Shown here: piece by piece, positions 27,907 to 36,469 of the stretch
Numbering within the stretch: the stretch's first letter is position 1
Layout of the letters: each line of letters opens with the position of its first letter
Assembly: GCA_021794175.1 (NCBI GenBank)
Contig: JAJYRI010000001.1
Span: 1 to 64,000 of the forward strand
Direction: 5' to 3'
DNA length: 64,000 bases
From: a bacterium
Lineage (GTDB): Bacteria > Vulcanimicrobiota > Vulcanimicrobiia > Vulcanimicrobiales > Vulcanimicrobiaceae
Notes under the pieces: generated by a model
Database searches by the model: none
Told to the model about the DNA's origin: nothing
Seen by the model: the letters and a program-made list of their open reading frames with translations, nothing else
Position numbers and translations under genes: made by a program

Positions 27907-28695
27907 ATGATGCGAGCGCTCTATACGGCCGCCAGCGGGATGATCGCCCAACAATACAACATGGATACGATCTCCAATAACTTAGCGAACGTCGATACGA
28001 CGGGCTTCCGTCGCAACGTCGCGCATTTTCAAGATTTGGTCTACCAGCAAATTCAAGCACCGGGTGCGCCGATCGGCGCATCGATCGTGCCCGTCGGCCA
28101 GCAGGTCGGGCTCGGCGTGAAAGTCGGTTCTTCGGAGAAAGTCTTCACGCAAGGCTCGCTGCAGCAGACCGGCAATCCGCTCGACGTGGCGATCGAAGGC
28201 GACGGCTTCTTCCAGGTCACGCTTCCCGACGGCACGACCGGCTACACGCGCGACGGATCGTTCAAAGTCGACGCGAACGGCGCGGTGGTGACGGCGGATG
28301 GGTACTTCGTCCAGCCGCAGATCACGATTCCGGCAAATGCCACCTCGGTGCAGATCGGGCAGGATGGTACGGTGACCGCGCTGGTTCCCGGGAGCGCGAT
28401 TCCGCAGCAGCTCGGGCAGCTCACGCTCGCGCGCTTCGTCAACAATGCCGGGCTCTCGCCGATCGGCGGGCAGAACATTTACACCCAGACGGCAGCGAGC
28501 GGCCCCCCGGTCGTGACCCAGCCCGAACTCAACGGCGCGGGTTCCCTCCAGAGCGGCTATCTCGAGAACTCGAACGTCCAGGTCGTCAATGAAATCGTGA
28601 ATATGATCGTCTCGCAACGCGCGTTTGAGGCAAATTCCAAGGCGATCACCGCCTCGGATCAGATGCTTCAGACGGCGAATAATTTGGTGCAGTAA
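27907..28695 (+). CDS. flgG: Flagellar distal rod protein FlgG
   Basis: MMRALYTAASGMIAQQYNMDTISNNLANVDTTGFRRN; GYLENSNVQVVNEIVNMIVSQRAFEANSKAI. Confidence 0.93.
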   Translation: MMRALYTAASGMIAQQYNMDTISNNLANVDTTGFRRNVAHFQDLVYQQIQAPGAPIGASIVPVGQQVGLGVKVGSSEKVFTQGSLQQTGNPLDVAIEGDGFFQVTLPDGTTGYTRDGSFKVDANGAVVTADGYFVQPQITIPANATSVQIGQDGTVTALVPGSAIPQQLGQLTLARFVNNAGLSPIGGQNIYTQTAASGPPVVTQPELNGAGSLQSGYLENSNVQVVNEIVNMIVSQRAFEANSKAITASDQMLQTANNLVQ

Positions 28696-28700
28696 CGAAA

Positions 28701-29417
28701 GTGCGCACCATGCTCGTTGGGTGTATGCTGCTACTGTCGGTCATCCATGCGCGACCGGCAGCGGCAGCATATTCCCACGCGCAACGGATTCCCGCCGCGG
28801 AGATTACGGCGCTCGCCCAGTCGGCGATCGCGCGGATGCCCCACGGCGCGAAAATCGCCTATCTCCCGGTCTCGGCACTCTCCGATCAGTTCGTCGATCG
28901 CGGGCGCGTCTCGCTGCACCTCCGCTCGCCGCTGGTCACTGCCGCCTACGTCAACGTGCCGGTCGCGATCGATCTCAACGGGCATTTTCTGCGCACGGTC
29001 TTCGTCGGCTACCGCATCCAGCATTACGTGATGGCAGCGACCGCTGCGCACGATCTTGCACCGGGCACCGTTCTCTCACCGAGCGACCTGAAGATGGCGC
29101 TCGTTCCGCAAACCGGGCTTCCGCTCAACGGTACGAAGGTGCTGGTCGGACGACAAATTATCGCCCCGGTCCGCGCCGGGCAGCCGATCGCTATCGAACA
29201 GACCTTGGTGAACCAGATCGTCCGCGCCGGTATGAGCTGCGTGCTCGTGATTCGCGACCGCGGCGTCTCGCTCGTCGCCGATGTCATCGCTCGCAGCAGC
29301 GGCGGGCTCGGTGATCAGGTCTCGCTCTATAATCCCTCGACGAATAAATTACTCTCCGGCACGGTAGTCGGGCCGGACCGCGTCGAACTCGATCTCTCCG
29401 GAGGAGATGGACGATGA
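28701..29417 (+). CDS. flgA: Flagellar P-ring assembly chaperone FlgA (SAF domain)
   Basis: Signal peptide; AAHDLAPGTVLSPSDLKMALVP...VGRQIIAPVRAGQPIAIEQ SAF pattern; between flgG and flgH. Confidence 0.85.
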   Translation: MRTMLVGCMLLLSVIHARPAAAAYSHAQRIPAAEITALAQSAIARMPHGAKIAYLPVSALSDQFVDRGRVSLHLRSPLVTAAYVNVPVAIDLNGHFLRTVFVGYRIQHYVMAATAAHDLAPGTVLSPSDLKMALVPQTGLPLNGTKVLVGRQIIAPVRAGQPIAIEQTLVNQIVRAGMSCVLVIRDRGVSLVADVIARSSGGLGDQVSLYNPSTNKLLSGTVVGPDRVELDLSGGDGR

Positions 29418-30019
29418 ACCGAATGCTTCGTAACCTCGCACTCGTGGGGCTCTGTCTCTCGCTCGCACCCGTGAGCGCGCTGGCTGGCTCGCTCTACGTG
29501 CCCGCCCCCGCGCCCGCGGGGCCCGGACACCCACTGCAACTCGGCCCCGATCACCGCGCCTCGCAGATCGGCGATCTCGTCTACGTCGTCTACGATTTCA
29601 GCGTCGCGAGCAACAGCTCGAATATCGTCAACAACAGCAAGACCGCAAGCCTCGGCTATCCGGGTGCAACCGGCAACCTCGCGTTGGCCTTTCTGCGCAT
29701 CCCCACGTCGATCGGCGGATCCTCGCAGGTGCAGTCGCAGACGCAGCATACGGGGCAGAATAGCTTCGTGTCGGCGATGATGGCCACCGTCGTCAACGTT
29801 TTGCCGAGCGGCGTCCTGCAGATCGAGGGCAATCAAGGCTTGACGGTCAACGGCAGCGCGCAGGTGTTGCACGTGATCGGCTACGTTCGCCCCGAAGATA
29901 TCGATTCGACCGACCAGGTGTTGAGTTCGCGCATCGCCGACGTTCAGGCGACCTTCTCGGGGAACTTCCAAGAAGGCCATAAAGGCCTCATCCGCAAGCT
30001 CTTGGATTTCCTGTTCTAG
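29414..30019 (+). CDS. flgH: Flagellar L-ring protein FlgH
   Basis: DHRASQIGDLVYVVYDFSVASNSSN; SFVSAMMATVVNVLPSGVLQIEGNQGLTVNG...VIGYVRPEDIDSTDQVLSSRIADVQATF. Confidence 0.92.
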   Translation: MNRMLRNLALVGLCLSLAPVSALAGSLYVPAPAPAGPGHPLQLGPDHRASQIGDLVYVVYDFSVASNSSNIVNNSKTASLGYPGATGNLALAFLRIPTSIGGSSQVQSQTQHTGQNSFVSAMMATVVNVLPSGVLQIEGNQGLTVNGSAQVLHVIGYVRPEDIDSTDQVLSSRIADVQATFSGNFQEGHKGLIRKLLDFLF

Positions 30020-30021
30020 CC

Positions 30022-31170
30022 ATGAACGTTCGCACGCAGACGCTTCGTCGAATCTCCGCACTGGTGGCGGCGCTCGCTTTCGTTGCGACGCTCGCGGCAC
30101 CGCAGGCAACGATGGCGGCGTTCTACGAGCGCGTACTCGTCAAGAACATCGCGCGCGTTCAGGGCGTTACCTCGAATCAACTCGTCGGCTACGGCGTGGT
30201 CGTCGGACTCCAGGGAACCGGTGACTCCACGTCGGTCCTCTTCACGAGCCAGACGATTCAGAACATTCTCCAGTCCTTCGGGCTCACGGTCAGCAGCCAG
30301 GCGGTGCGTACGCGCGATGTCGCCGCGGTGATCGTGACGGCCTCGTTGCCGCCGTTCGCCCACGAAGGCGATAAAATCGACGTGACCGTTTCGGCGATGG
30401 GCGATGCGTCCACGCTCCAGGGCGGCACCTTGGTGCTCACCGAGTTGCATGCGGCGAATAATCTCGTCTATGCAACCGCCCAGGGGCCGATCTCGGTCGG
30501 CGGTTTCGTTGCCGGCCCCTCCGCCGGCAACAGCGTCACGCAGAACTACACCGCGGTCGGCATGGTTCCGCGCGGCGGCATCGTCGCGCGTAGCATGAAG
30601 ACGCCGATCACGAGCGGCAATGGAAGCGGATTCAATTACGTCCTGACGACCCCCGATTTTAAAACCGCAGCCGATCTCGCCTATACGCTCAACGGCCGTT
30701 TCGGATATGGGACCGCTCGCGCGCTCGACGCCGAGACCATCCACGTGACGCTGCCGAGCGCCTACGCCGGAAACGTCGTGCAATTTCTCGCCGATGCCTC
30801 GGATCTCGGCGTGCAGCAGGACGAACCGGCGATGGTCGTGATGAACGAACGGACCGGAACGATCGTCTTCGGCGGCGATATCAAACTCGCACCCTGCGCG
30901 ATCGCCCACGGGAACCTCACGATTACGATTTCGACCCGAAACAAAGTCGTGCAACAGCCCTTTACGACGGCTTCGCCGGGAACGCAGAGCAATACGACGG
31001 TCACCGCGACCAATAAAGGCAAGCGGCTGGAGTTCATCGCCGGCGCAGCGACGCTTGCATCGGTCGTGCGTGCGCTCAATACGCTCGGCGTCGCCCCGCG
31101 CGACCTTATCGCGATCGTCCAGGCGTTGCGCCGGGCGGGTTCGCTACAAGCGGAGGTCGTCTTACAATAA
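30022..31170 (+). CDS. flgI: Flagellar P-ring protein FlgI
   Basis: VKNIARVQGVTSNQLVGYGVVVGLQGTGDS; VAAVIVTASLPPFAHEGDKIDVTVSAMGDASTLQGGTLVLTEL. Confidence 0.95.
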   Translation: MNVRTQTLRRISALVAALAFVATLAAPQATMAAFYERVLVKNIARVQGVTSNQLVGYGVVVGLQGTGDSTSVLFTSQTIQNILQSFGLTVSSQAVRTRDVAAVIVTASLPPFAHEGDKIDVTVSAMGDASTLQGGTLVLTELHAANNLVYATAQGPISVGGFVAGPSAGNSVTQNYTAVGMVPRGGIVARSMKTPITSGNGSGFNYVLTTPDFKTAADLAYTLNGRFGYGTARALDAETIHVTLPSAYAGNVVQFLADASDLGVQQDEPAMVVMNERTGTIVFGGDIKLAPCAIAHGNLTITISTRNKVVQQPFTTASPGTQSNTTVTATNKGKRLEFIAGAATLASVVRALNTLGVAPRDLIAIVQALRRAGSLQAEVVLQ

Positions 31171-31511
31171 TGAGCGAGATCGGTAAGGCTGCGGCCTCCC
31201 CGGCGTTAAGCGCCGTCCAACAACAGGCGATGAAACGCCTCGATCAGGCAGCGACGCAGCTCGAAGGCGTCTTCTTGCAACTCGTCATGGGCGCGATGGA
31301 TAAAACCGTCTCGCACGATTCGATTTTCGGCAAGCAGAGCAACGGCGAACGCATCTTCCAGTCGATGCTCGACCAGCAACGTGCCGAAGAGATGGCTAAA
31401 ACCGGAAGCATCGGCATCGCGAAGATGCTGGAAGAGCAACTCAAGTCGAGCGTTCTCGCCGATGCATCGCAGGAAGCGAAGGTCAACGTCAAGAGGAGTA
31501 GCGGACCGTGA
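31170..31511 (+). CDS. flgJ: FlgJ-type rod-binding domain protein (no muramidase domain)
   Basis: AATQLEGVFLQLVMGAMDKTV...GERIFQSMLDQQRAEEMAKTGSIGIAKMLEEQL; only 113 aa. Confidence 0.8.
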   Translation: MSEIGKAAASPALSAVQQQAMKRLDQAATQLEGVFLQLVMGAMDKTVSHDSIFGKQSNGERIFQSMLDQQRAEEMAKTGSIGIAKMLEEQLKSSVLADASQEAKVNVKRSSGP

Positions 31512-31984
31512 GCGATTCATGGGAACATTTTGCCAAAGCGCTCGGGGCGGAATCCGATGCGCTGCGCGTTCTCGGCGAACGTGCGCAGGTACTCTCGAAG
31601 GCATTGGTGCAGCTCGATGCCGATCAAGTATTGGCGGCGCAAAAGGCACTCGAGGAAGCGCGCGAGAGTTTCTCAAAGGCGGCATCGGAGCGGCGCGCCA
31701 TGCAGGTGCGCGGCTTCGGTACGATGACCTTGCGCCAGGTTTGCAGCTATGCGCCGCGCGCGCTGGCGTGGGAGATGAACCAACGTCTCGCCGAACTGAT
31801 GACGACCTCGATCGGCGTGACGATCACCAATAACAATAATAAAGCCTTGATCGCCGGCGGCATGGATCGCTTGGTGAAGACCACCTTGGCGATGCAACGC
31901 GCCGCGAGCGAGCCGGGCACCTATCGTCGGCGTGGGTTCGTCGCGCCGCCGAGCAACAGCGTATTGGTGAGTAGCAAAGCATGA
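31508..31984 (+). CDS. FlgN-like flagellar export chaperone
   Basis: Helical 158 aa protein immediately upstream of flgK; positional and compositional call. Confidence 0.55.
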   Translation: MSDSWEHFAKALGAESDALRVLGERAQVLSKALVQLDADQVLAAQKALEEARESFSKAASERRAMQVRGFGTMTLRQVCSYAPRALAWEMNQRLAELMTTSIGVTITNNNNKALIAGGMDRLVKTTLAMQRAASEPGTYRRRGFVAPPSNSVLVSSKA

Positions 31985-34140
31985 GTTTTATCCCCCAGGG
32001 CACCTTTTTCGATCTCAGCATGATGGGAGGCGCGCTCAATGCCTTCCAATATGCTGAAAGCGTCACCTCGAATAACATCGCAAACGTGAACACCCCCGGC
32101 GCATCGCGTCAGAGCGTGATTCTCAACGAGGCTCCGCCGATCGCCGGGTCGCCTTTTTCGCCGACGCATTCCCAAGGCACGGTCGGCGACGGGGTGTTGG
32201 TTCAGCAGATCCTTCGCATTCACGCCAATAACTACGATCAGCTCTTTCGCGGCGCTTCGTCATCGCAGAACTTTTACAGCACCGAGCAAAATACGCTCAA
32301 CGCATTGCAGTCGACCCTCGGCGACCCGAATTCGGGAATCGGCGCGCAGTACACCGCTTTCCAGACCGCGATCAATCAACTCGTCGCCCAGGGCAGCGGC
32401 GCGCAGAGCACCTCGGTGCGCGCGAGCGTTATCGCCCAAGCACAGGCGCTCTCGACGGCGCTGAATAACGCATCGAGCGCGATCGTAACGCAGCAAAACT
32501 CGGCGCTCTCGCAGGCGACGACCTTGGTGACGACGGCGAACGGTATTCTCGACCAGATCGGTGCGCTCAACGGGCAGATTCGCGCGGCGACCGCGGCGGG
32601 CGATAGCCCGAATACCTACCAAGACCAGCGGGATTACCTCATCGACCAGCTCTCGCAGTATCTCTCCACGCAGACTTCGATCCAGTCCGACGGATCGGTT
32701 TTGGTGAGCGTGAACGGCCAGGCATTGGTCAATGACACGGTGGTCTACCATCTTGCGGCGCCGACAATCGGCACGGCGAGTAACGGCACCTCGACGTTTA
32801 AGATCAATTTCCAGAGTACGCCACCGGCATCTTCAAGCGCACCGGGCATCCCGTTGGGGAGCGGTCAACTCGCGGCGCTTCAGGATCTCTACAACAACAA
32901 GCTCACGGTCTACGGACAGCAACTCGATCAATTTGCGAGCTCGCTCGCCAACGAAGTCAATCGCATCACGCAATCCGCATACGATCAGAACGGGCAGGCC
33001 GGTGCCGCGCTCTTTCAGCCGATCGTCGGGAATCTCCCGATCTCCGCGGGGAATATAAAAGCCGGCATCACCGATCCGGCCCAATTACCGATCGCGTTTG
33101 CGTCGACCGCTGCGGGCAGTCTCGTTATTCCGATGAACTCCGGTAATAACAGCATCGATACATCGGCGTCGCTGACGAACTACGCGTCGCTGGCAAATCC
33201 GCCGACCGCACCGCTGGTCGGAACGTTAACGGTAACGATCAACGGTATCCCGCAGACGTTCAATTACAATACCGGGACAACCGACGGAAGCGTCAACGCG
33301 TTCGTTACCCACTTTAACAGCGCGCATCTCGGCGTGACCGCCTCGTTCGATCCGAATTCGCAGCGAATCATCTTCGCCCAAGACCCGACCAACGTCGATC
33401 CCGCGAGCCGGGCGGCGCAGGGTGGGGCACCGCAGCAGCCGGGCTTCACGATCTCCGACTCGCTCGATACCGTTCCCGGAACGACTCCCCCGGCACAATA
33501 TCTCCTCGGCGTCTTAGGGGCCGGCGCGATCGACGGCGTCGGGCAGAACGCGGGGAACGCCTTCGGCGCGCAAGATAACTCCGGCGCGAACGCTTTGCTC
33601 TCGGTCTTTTCGGCGAACGTCGGCGTGCCGGCGCTGCTCACGACCTCGGCGGCCGCTGCGACGGCGGGGACGCCGACGACGGTGGCGCTGCCATCCGGCG
33701 TCAATAATGTCGCGGTCGGCCAGGTGCTGACGATCGATGCGACCTCCGGCGGCGGGGCACCGCAGGAGAACGTCGTGGTCTCGGCGATCTCGGTCGATCC
33801 GACGACGGGAATCGAATCGGTGACCTTCACGCCGAGCCTCTCCCACGTTGCCGGCTATTCGGTGCAGAGCGCGCAGACGCAGACGCTCGGGCAGTTCTAC
33901 GGAAATTTCGTCACCCGCGTCGGCCTCGATGGACAAGCGGCGATATCGGGCAACCAGACGCAGACGACGCTGGCAAATAACATCAACCAAGTACGCCAGA
34001 GCATCAGCGGTATCAACATCAATGAAGAGACGCAGAACCTCGTGCAGTATCAGAACGCCTATTCGGCAGCCGCACGAACGATCAACGTCATCAACCAGAT
34101 GATGCAGACGCTCATCAATAATCTCGGAGTCGGATCCTAA
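31981..34140 (+). CDS. flgK: Flagellar hook-associated protein FlgK
   Basis: ALNAFQYAESVTSNNIANVNTPGASRQSV; C-terminal INEETQNLVQYQNAYSAAARTINVINQMMQTLINNLG. Confidence 0.95.
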   Translation: MSFIPQGTFFDLSMMGGALNAFQYAESVTSNNIANVNTPGASRQSVILNEAPPIAGSPFSPTHSQGTVGDGVLVQQILRIHANNYDQLFRGASSSQNFYSTEQNTLNALQSTLGDPNSGIGAQYTAFQTAINQLVAQGSGAQSTSVRASVIAQAQALSTALNNASSAIVTQQNSALSQATTLVTTANGILDQIGALNGQIRAATAAGDSPNTYQDQRDYLIDQLSQYLSTQTSIQSDGSVLVSVNGQALVNDTVVYHLAAPTIGTASNGTSTFKINFQSTPPASSSAPGIPLGSGQLAALQDLYNNKLTVYGQQLDQFASSLANEVNRITQSAYDQNGQAGAALFQPIVGNLPISAGNIKAGITDPAQLPIAFASTAAGSLVIPMNSGNNSIDTSASLTNYASLANPPTAPLVGTLTVTINGIPQTFNYNTGTTDGSVNAFVTHFNSAHLGVTASFDPNSQRIIFAQDPTNVDPASRAAQGGAPQQPGFTISDSLDTVPGTTPPAQYLLGVLGAGAIDGVGQNAGNAFGAQDNSGANALLSVFSANVGVPALLTTSAAAATAGTPTTVALPSGVNNVAVGQVLTIDATSGGGAPQENVVVSAISVDPTTGIESVTFTPSLSHVAGYSVQSAQTQTLGQFYGNFVTRVGLDGQAAISGNQTQTTLANNINQVRQSISGININEETQNLVQYQNAYSAAARTINVINQMMQTLINNLGVGS

Positions 34141-34157
34141 GGATAGGGAGCTCGAAC

Positions 34158-35459
34158 ATGCGCATCGCCACATCGTCACTCTACGAACAGCAAACCAACG
34201 CGATCGATAACCTCGTCGTGCAACAGGCGACCGAAGGGCAGCAACTCTCGACCGGCAAGTCGCTCAACCAGCCCTCCGATAATCCGTCGTTGATCGCCGA
34301 GGATCTCGCCATTCGTACCGACGGTGCGCTGGGGACGCAGACCTCCTCGAACCTGACGAATCTTTCGAATCAACTGACGACCGTCGACGGCGCCTTGAGC
34401 TCGCTGACGAGCGTTTTACAGCAGGTCCGTTCGCTGGCGATCCAAGGAGCAAGCGATACCGTGACCGCTTCGCAGCGCCAGGCGATCGCCACGCAAGTCA
34501 ACCAACTCTTTCAGGAGAGCGTGGGCTTGGCGAACACGCAATTCGCCGGGCAGTACGTTTTTGCCGGTACGGCGAATCCGGCCGGAACGCCGGTTCAGGC
34601 GGTCGGAACCGCTCCCAACGGCATTACGTTTAGCGGCAACCTTCAATCGCAGACCCAACGTCTGCCCAACGGGCAAATCATCGACTCGTCGGTGACCTTC
34701 CAACAGGCATTTAACTATAATTCCCCCGACGGCTCGCCCGATGTTTTTCAGGTGATGAAGAACTTGCAACTCGCATTGACGAGTTCGACGGTCGTCGATG
34801 AGAGTAGCGTTGCGGTCAACCAGGGCGGCTACTATATCACGCTCGGCACGCAACTCAACGCGGCCGGGTTTCTCACCTCGATCGCGCCCGACGGCAGCGG
34901 ACAGATTTCGATCAATATCTCCAACGCCTCGGTCCCATCGGGCGTCACGTTGACCTTCGCATCGACGGCGACGATCGGCGCGGTCGTCGCGGCGATCGAT
35001 GCGTCGGGAACCGGGGTGACCGCGCAATTTATTCCGGGAACGATACCGCAACAGGGCGCGGAACGGTTGGTGCTAAGCGACGTCGCCGGCGCCTTCCAAG
35101 TCAATAACGTCCCCAGCGCGGGAACGACGACGGCGGCGAATTTTACGTCGGTCTTTAACCTGCAAACGCAGGCAAATACCGTGCAGCAGCTCAGCACGCA
35201 ACTCGGCGATATCGACCGAGTGATTCAGGGAGTCTCCAACGCGCGCGCGTTTCTCGGGGCGAATATCCAATCGATTCAGGCCGCCGGGAACTCGGTGAAT
35301 GCACAGGTTCTTAACGATACGCAGGTACAGTCGAATATCGAGGATACCGATATTGCTAAAGTGACGTCGCAGTTCTCCCTCACGCAGACCGCACTGCAGG
35401 CGGCATATAGTACGACCGCTCAACTCGAGCAGAAGAGCCTCTTCGATTACATCTCATAA
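34158..35459 (+). CDS. flgL: Flagellar hook-associated protein FlgL
   Basis: MRIATSSLYEQQTNAIDNLVVQQATEGQQLSTGKSLNQPSDNPSL; C-terminal DIAKVTSQFSLTQTALQAAYSTTAQLEQKSLFDYI. Confidence 0.93.
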   Translation: MRIATSSLYEQQTNAIDNLVVQQATEGQQLSTGKSLNQPSDNPSLIAEDLAIRTDGALGTQTSSNLTNLSNQLTTVDGALSSLTSVLQQVRSLAIQGASDTVTASQRQAIATQVNQLFQESVGLANTQFAGQYVFAGTANPAGTPVQAVGTAPNGITFSGNLQSQTQRLPNGQIIDSSVTFQQAFNYNSPDGSPDVFQVMKNLQLALTSSTVVDESSVAVNQGGYYITLGTQLNAAGFLTSIAPDGSGQISINISNASVPSGVTLTFASTATIGAVVAAIDASGTGVTAQFIPGTIPQQGAERLVLSDVAGAFQVNNVPSAGTTTAANFTSVFNLQTQANTVQQLSTQLGDIDRVIQGVSNARAFLGANIQSIQAAGNSVNAQVLNDTQVQSNIEDTDIAKVTSQFSLTQTALQAAYSTTAQLEQKSLFDYIS

Positions 35460-35481
35460 GGGGCTTTAGAGAGGCTTTACG

Positions 35482-35988
35482 GTGTTCACGATGAATGAGG
35501 TCTCGGTGCAAAGTATGCCGGAGAGCACGACGATCGAATTCCCGCGTTTCGGAGCGTTCACGTTTTCGCCGACCGATGTCTTCGAATTCACCTGGGGGCT
35601 GCCTGGTTTCCCGAAACTCCATCGCTGGCTTGCGCTCACGCTCGATACGCAGCCGAATTTTGTCTGGCTTCAGAGCCTCGACGATCTCAACGTCGCGATT
35701 CCCACCGCCGATCCGTATGCCGTCTTCGACGACTACGCGCCGCGGATCCCGGCCTACGCGATCGCGTCGCTGGGCATCGCCGATCCGACCGATTTTGCGA
35801 CCCTGTGCGTGGTGATCGTCTCGGCGAACGCCGAAGAGATCTCGATGAACCTCTTTGCGCCGATTCTGCTCAACCTCAAGAATCGTCGCGGGCGCCAAGT
35901 GCCGCTCGACGGAAGCTCCTACCCGGTGCGGATGCCGATGCCGCGTAAGGCAAGCGCCGCCGAGTCGGCCGCGCTCCAGGGCGGCTAG
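35482..35988 (+). CDS. fliW: Flagellar assembly factor FliW
   Basis: FEFTWGLPGFPKLHRWLAL...FVWLQSLDDLNVAIPTADPYAVFDDY...LFAPILLNLKNRRGRQVPLDGSSYPVR; adjacent to csrA. Confidence 0.93.
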   Translation: MFTMNEVSVQSMPESTTIEFPRFGAFTFSPTDVFEFTWGLPGFPKLHRWLALTLDTQPNFVWLQSLDDLNVAIPTADPYAVFDDYAPRIPAYAIASLGIADPTDFATLCVVIVSANAEEISMNLFAPILLNLKNRRGRQVPLDGSSYPVRMPMPRKASAAESAALQGG

Positions 35989-36072
35989 CGCAGGGGGGGG
36001 AATCCCTCCTCGCGAAATTCGCCGGAGAAGCGAGCCCGTCTGCGGCTTGCAGCAGCCACGGAGGGCAGCCCC

Positions 36073-36339
36073 ATGCTCGTTCTTAGCCGGAAAGCGAATC
36101 AGTCGATCATGATCGGCGACGATATTCGTTTGGTGGTCGTCTCGCTCGATCACGACCAGGTCAAGATCGGCATCGACGCCCCGCGAGATATTCCGGTTCA
36201 CCGGTCGGAGGTCTACGAGGAGATTCAGCGGAGCAACCAGCGTGCGGCTGCCGAGTCAGCCCCGGTCGGGGAGCCCCCTGCCGCGGGCCGGACCGGGGTC
36301 GCAGCGCTCCGGCCCCATATTCCGGCAAAAAAGCGCTAA
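36073..36339 (+). CDS. csrA: Carbon storage regulator CsrA
   Basis: [51 protein letters not shown]. Confidence 0.97.
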   Translation: MLVLSRKANQSIMIGDDIRLVVVSLDHDQVKIGIDAPRDIPVHRSEVYEEIQRSNQRAAAESAPVGEPPAAGRTGVAALRPHIPAKKR

Positions 36340-36356
36340 AAAACCGGGTTTTTCCC

Positions 36357-36384
36357 TAAAGTCGCCGCTCCGGGCTTCCGATAT
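36357..36384 (+). promoter_or_regulatory. Candidate sigma28-type promoter for flagellin
   Basis: TAAA (36357-36360; context TAAAGTCG) - N16 - TCCGATAT (36377-36384). Confidence 0.6.
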
Positions 36385-36391
36385 TCTAGGG

Positions 36392-36412
36392 GAGGGAGCA
36401 GGACGCTTCCTC
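36392..36412 (+). promoter_or_regulatory. Candidate CsrA-binding hairpin in the flagellin 5' leader
   Basis: 8-bp stem gagggagc/gcttcctc (one G-U) with pentaloop AGGAC presenting GGA. Confidence 0.55.
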
Positions 36413-36469
36413 GCAGATGACTAGTCTCTACCTGTGCGCTCCGCGCGCAAAAAGCAAGGAGGAAATCAC

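Noticed and set aside
26707-27954. 415-aa minus-strand ORF over flgF
   Set aside because: Antisense to flgF and the flgF promoter region; no motif.
36330-36356. Intrinsic terminator after csrA (aaaaaaccgggttttt)
   Set aside because: The arms leave essentially no loop, so a stable hairpin is not possible; likely just an AT/GC palindromic stretch.
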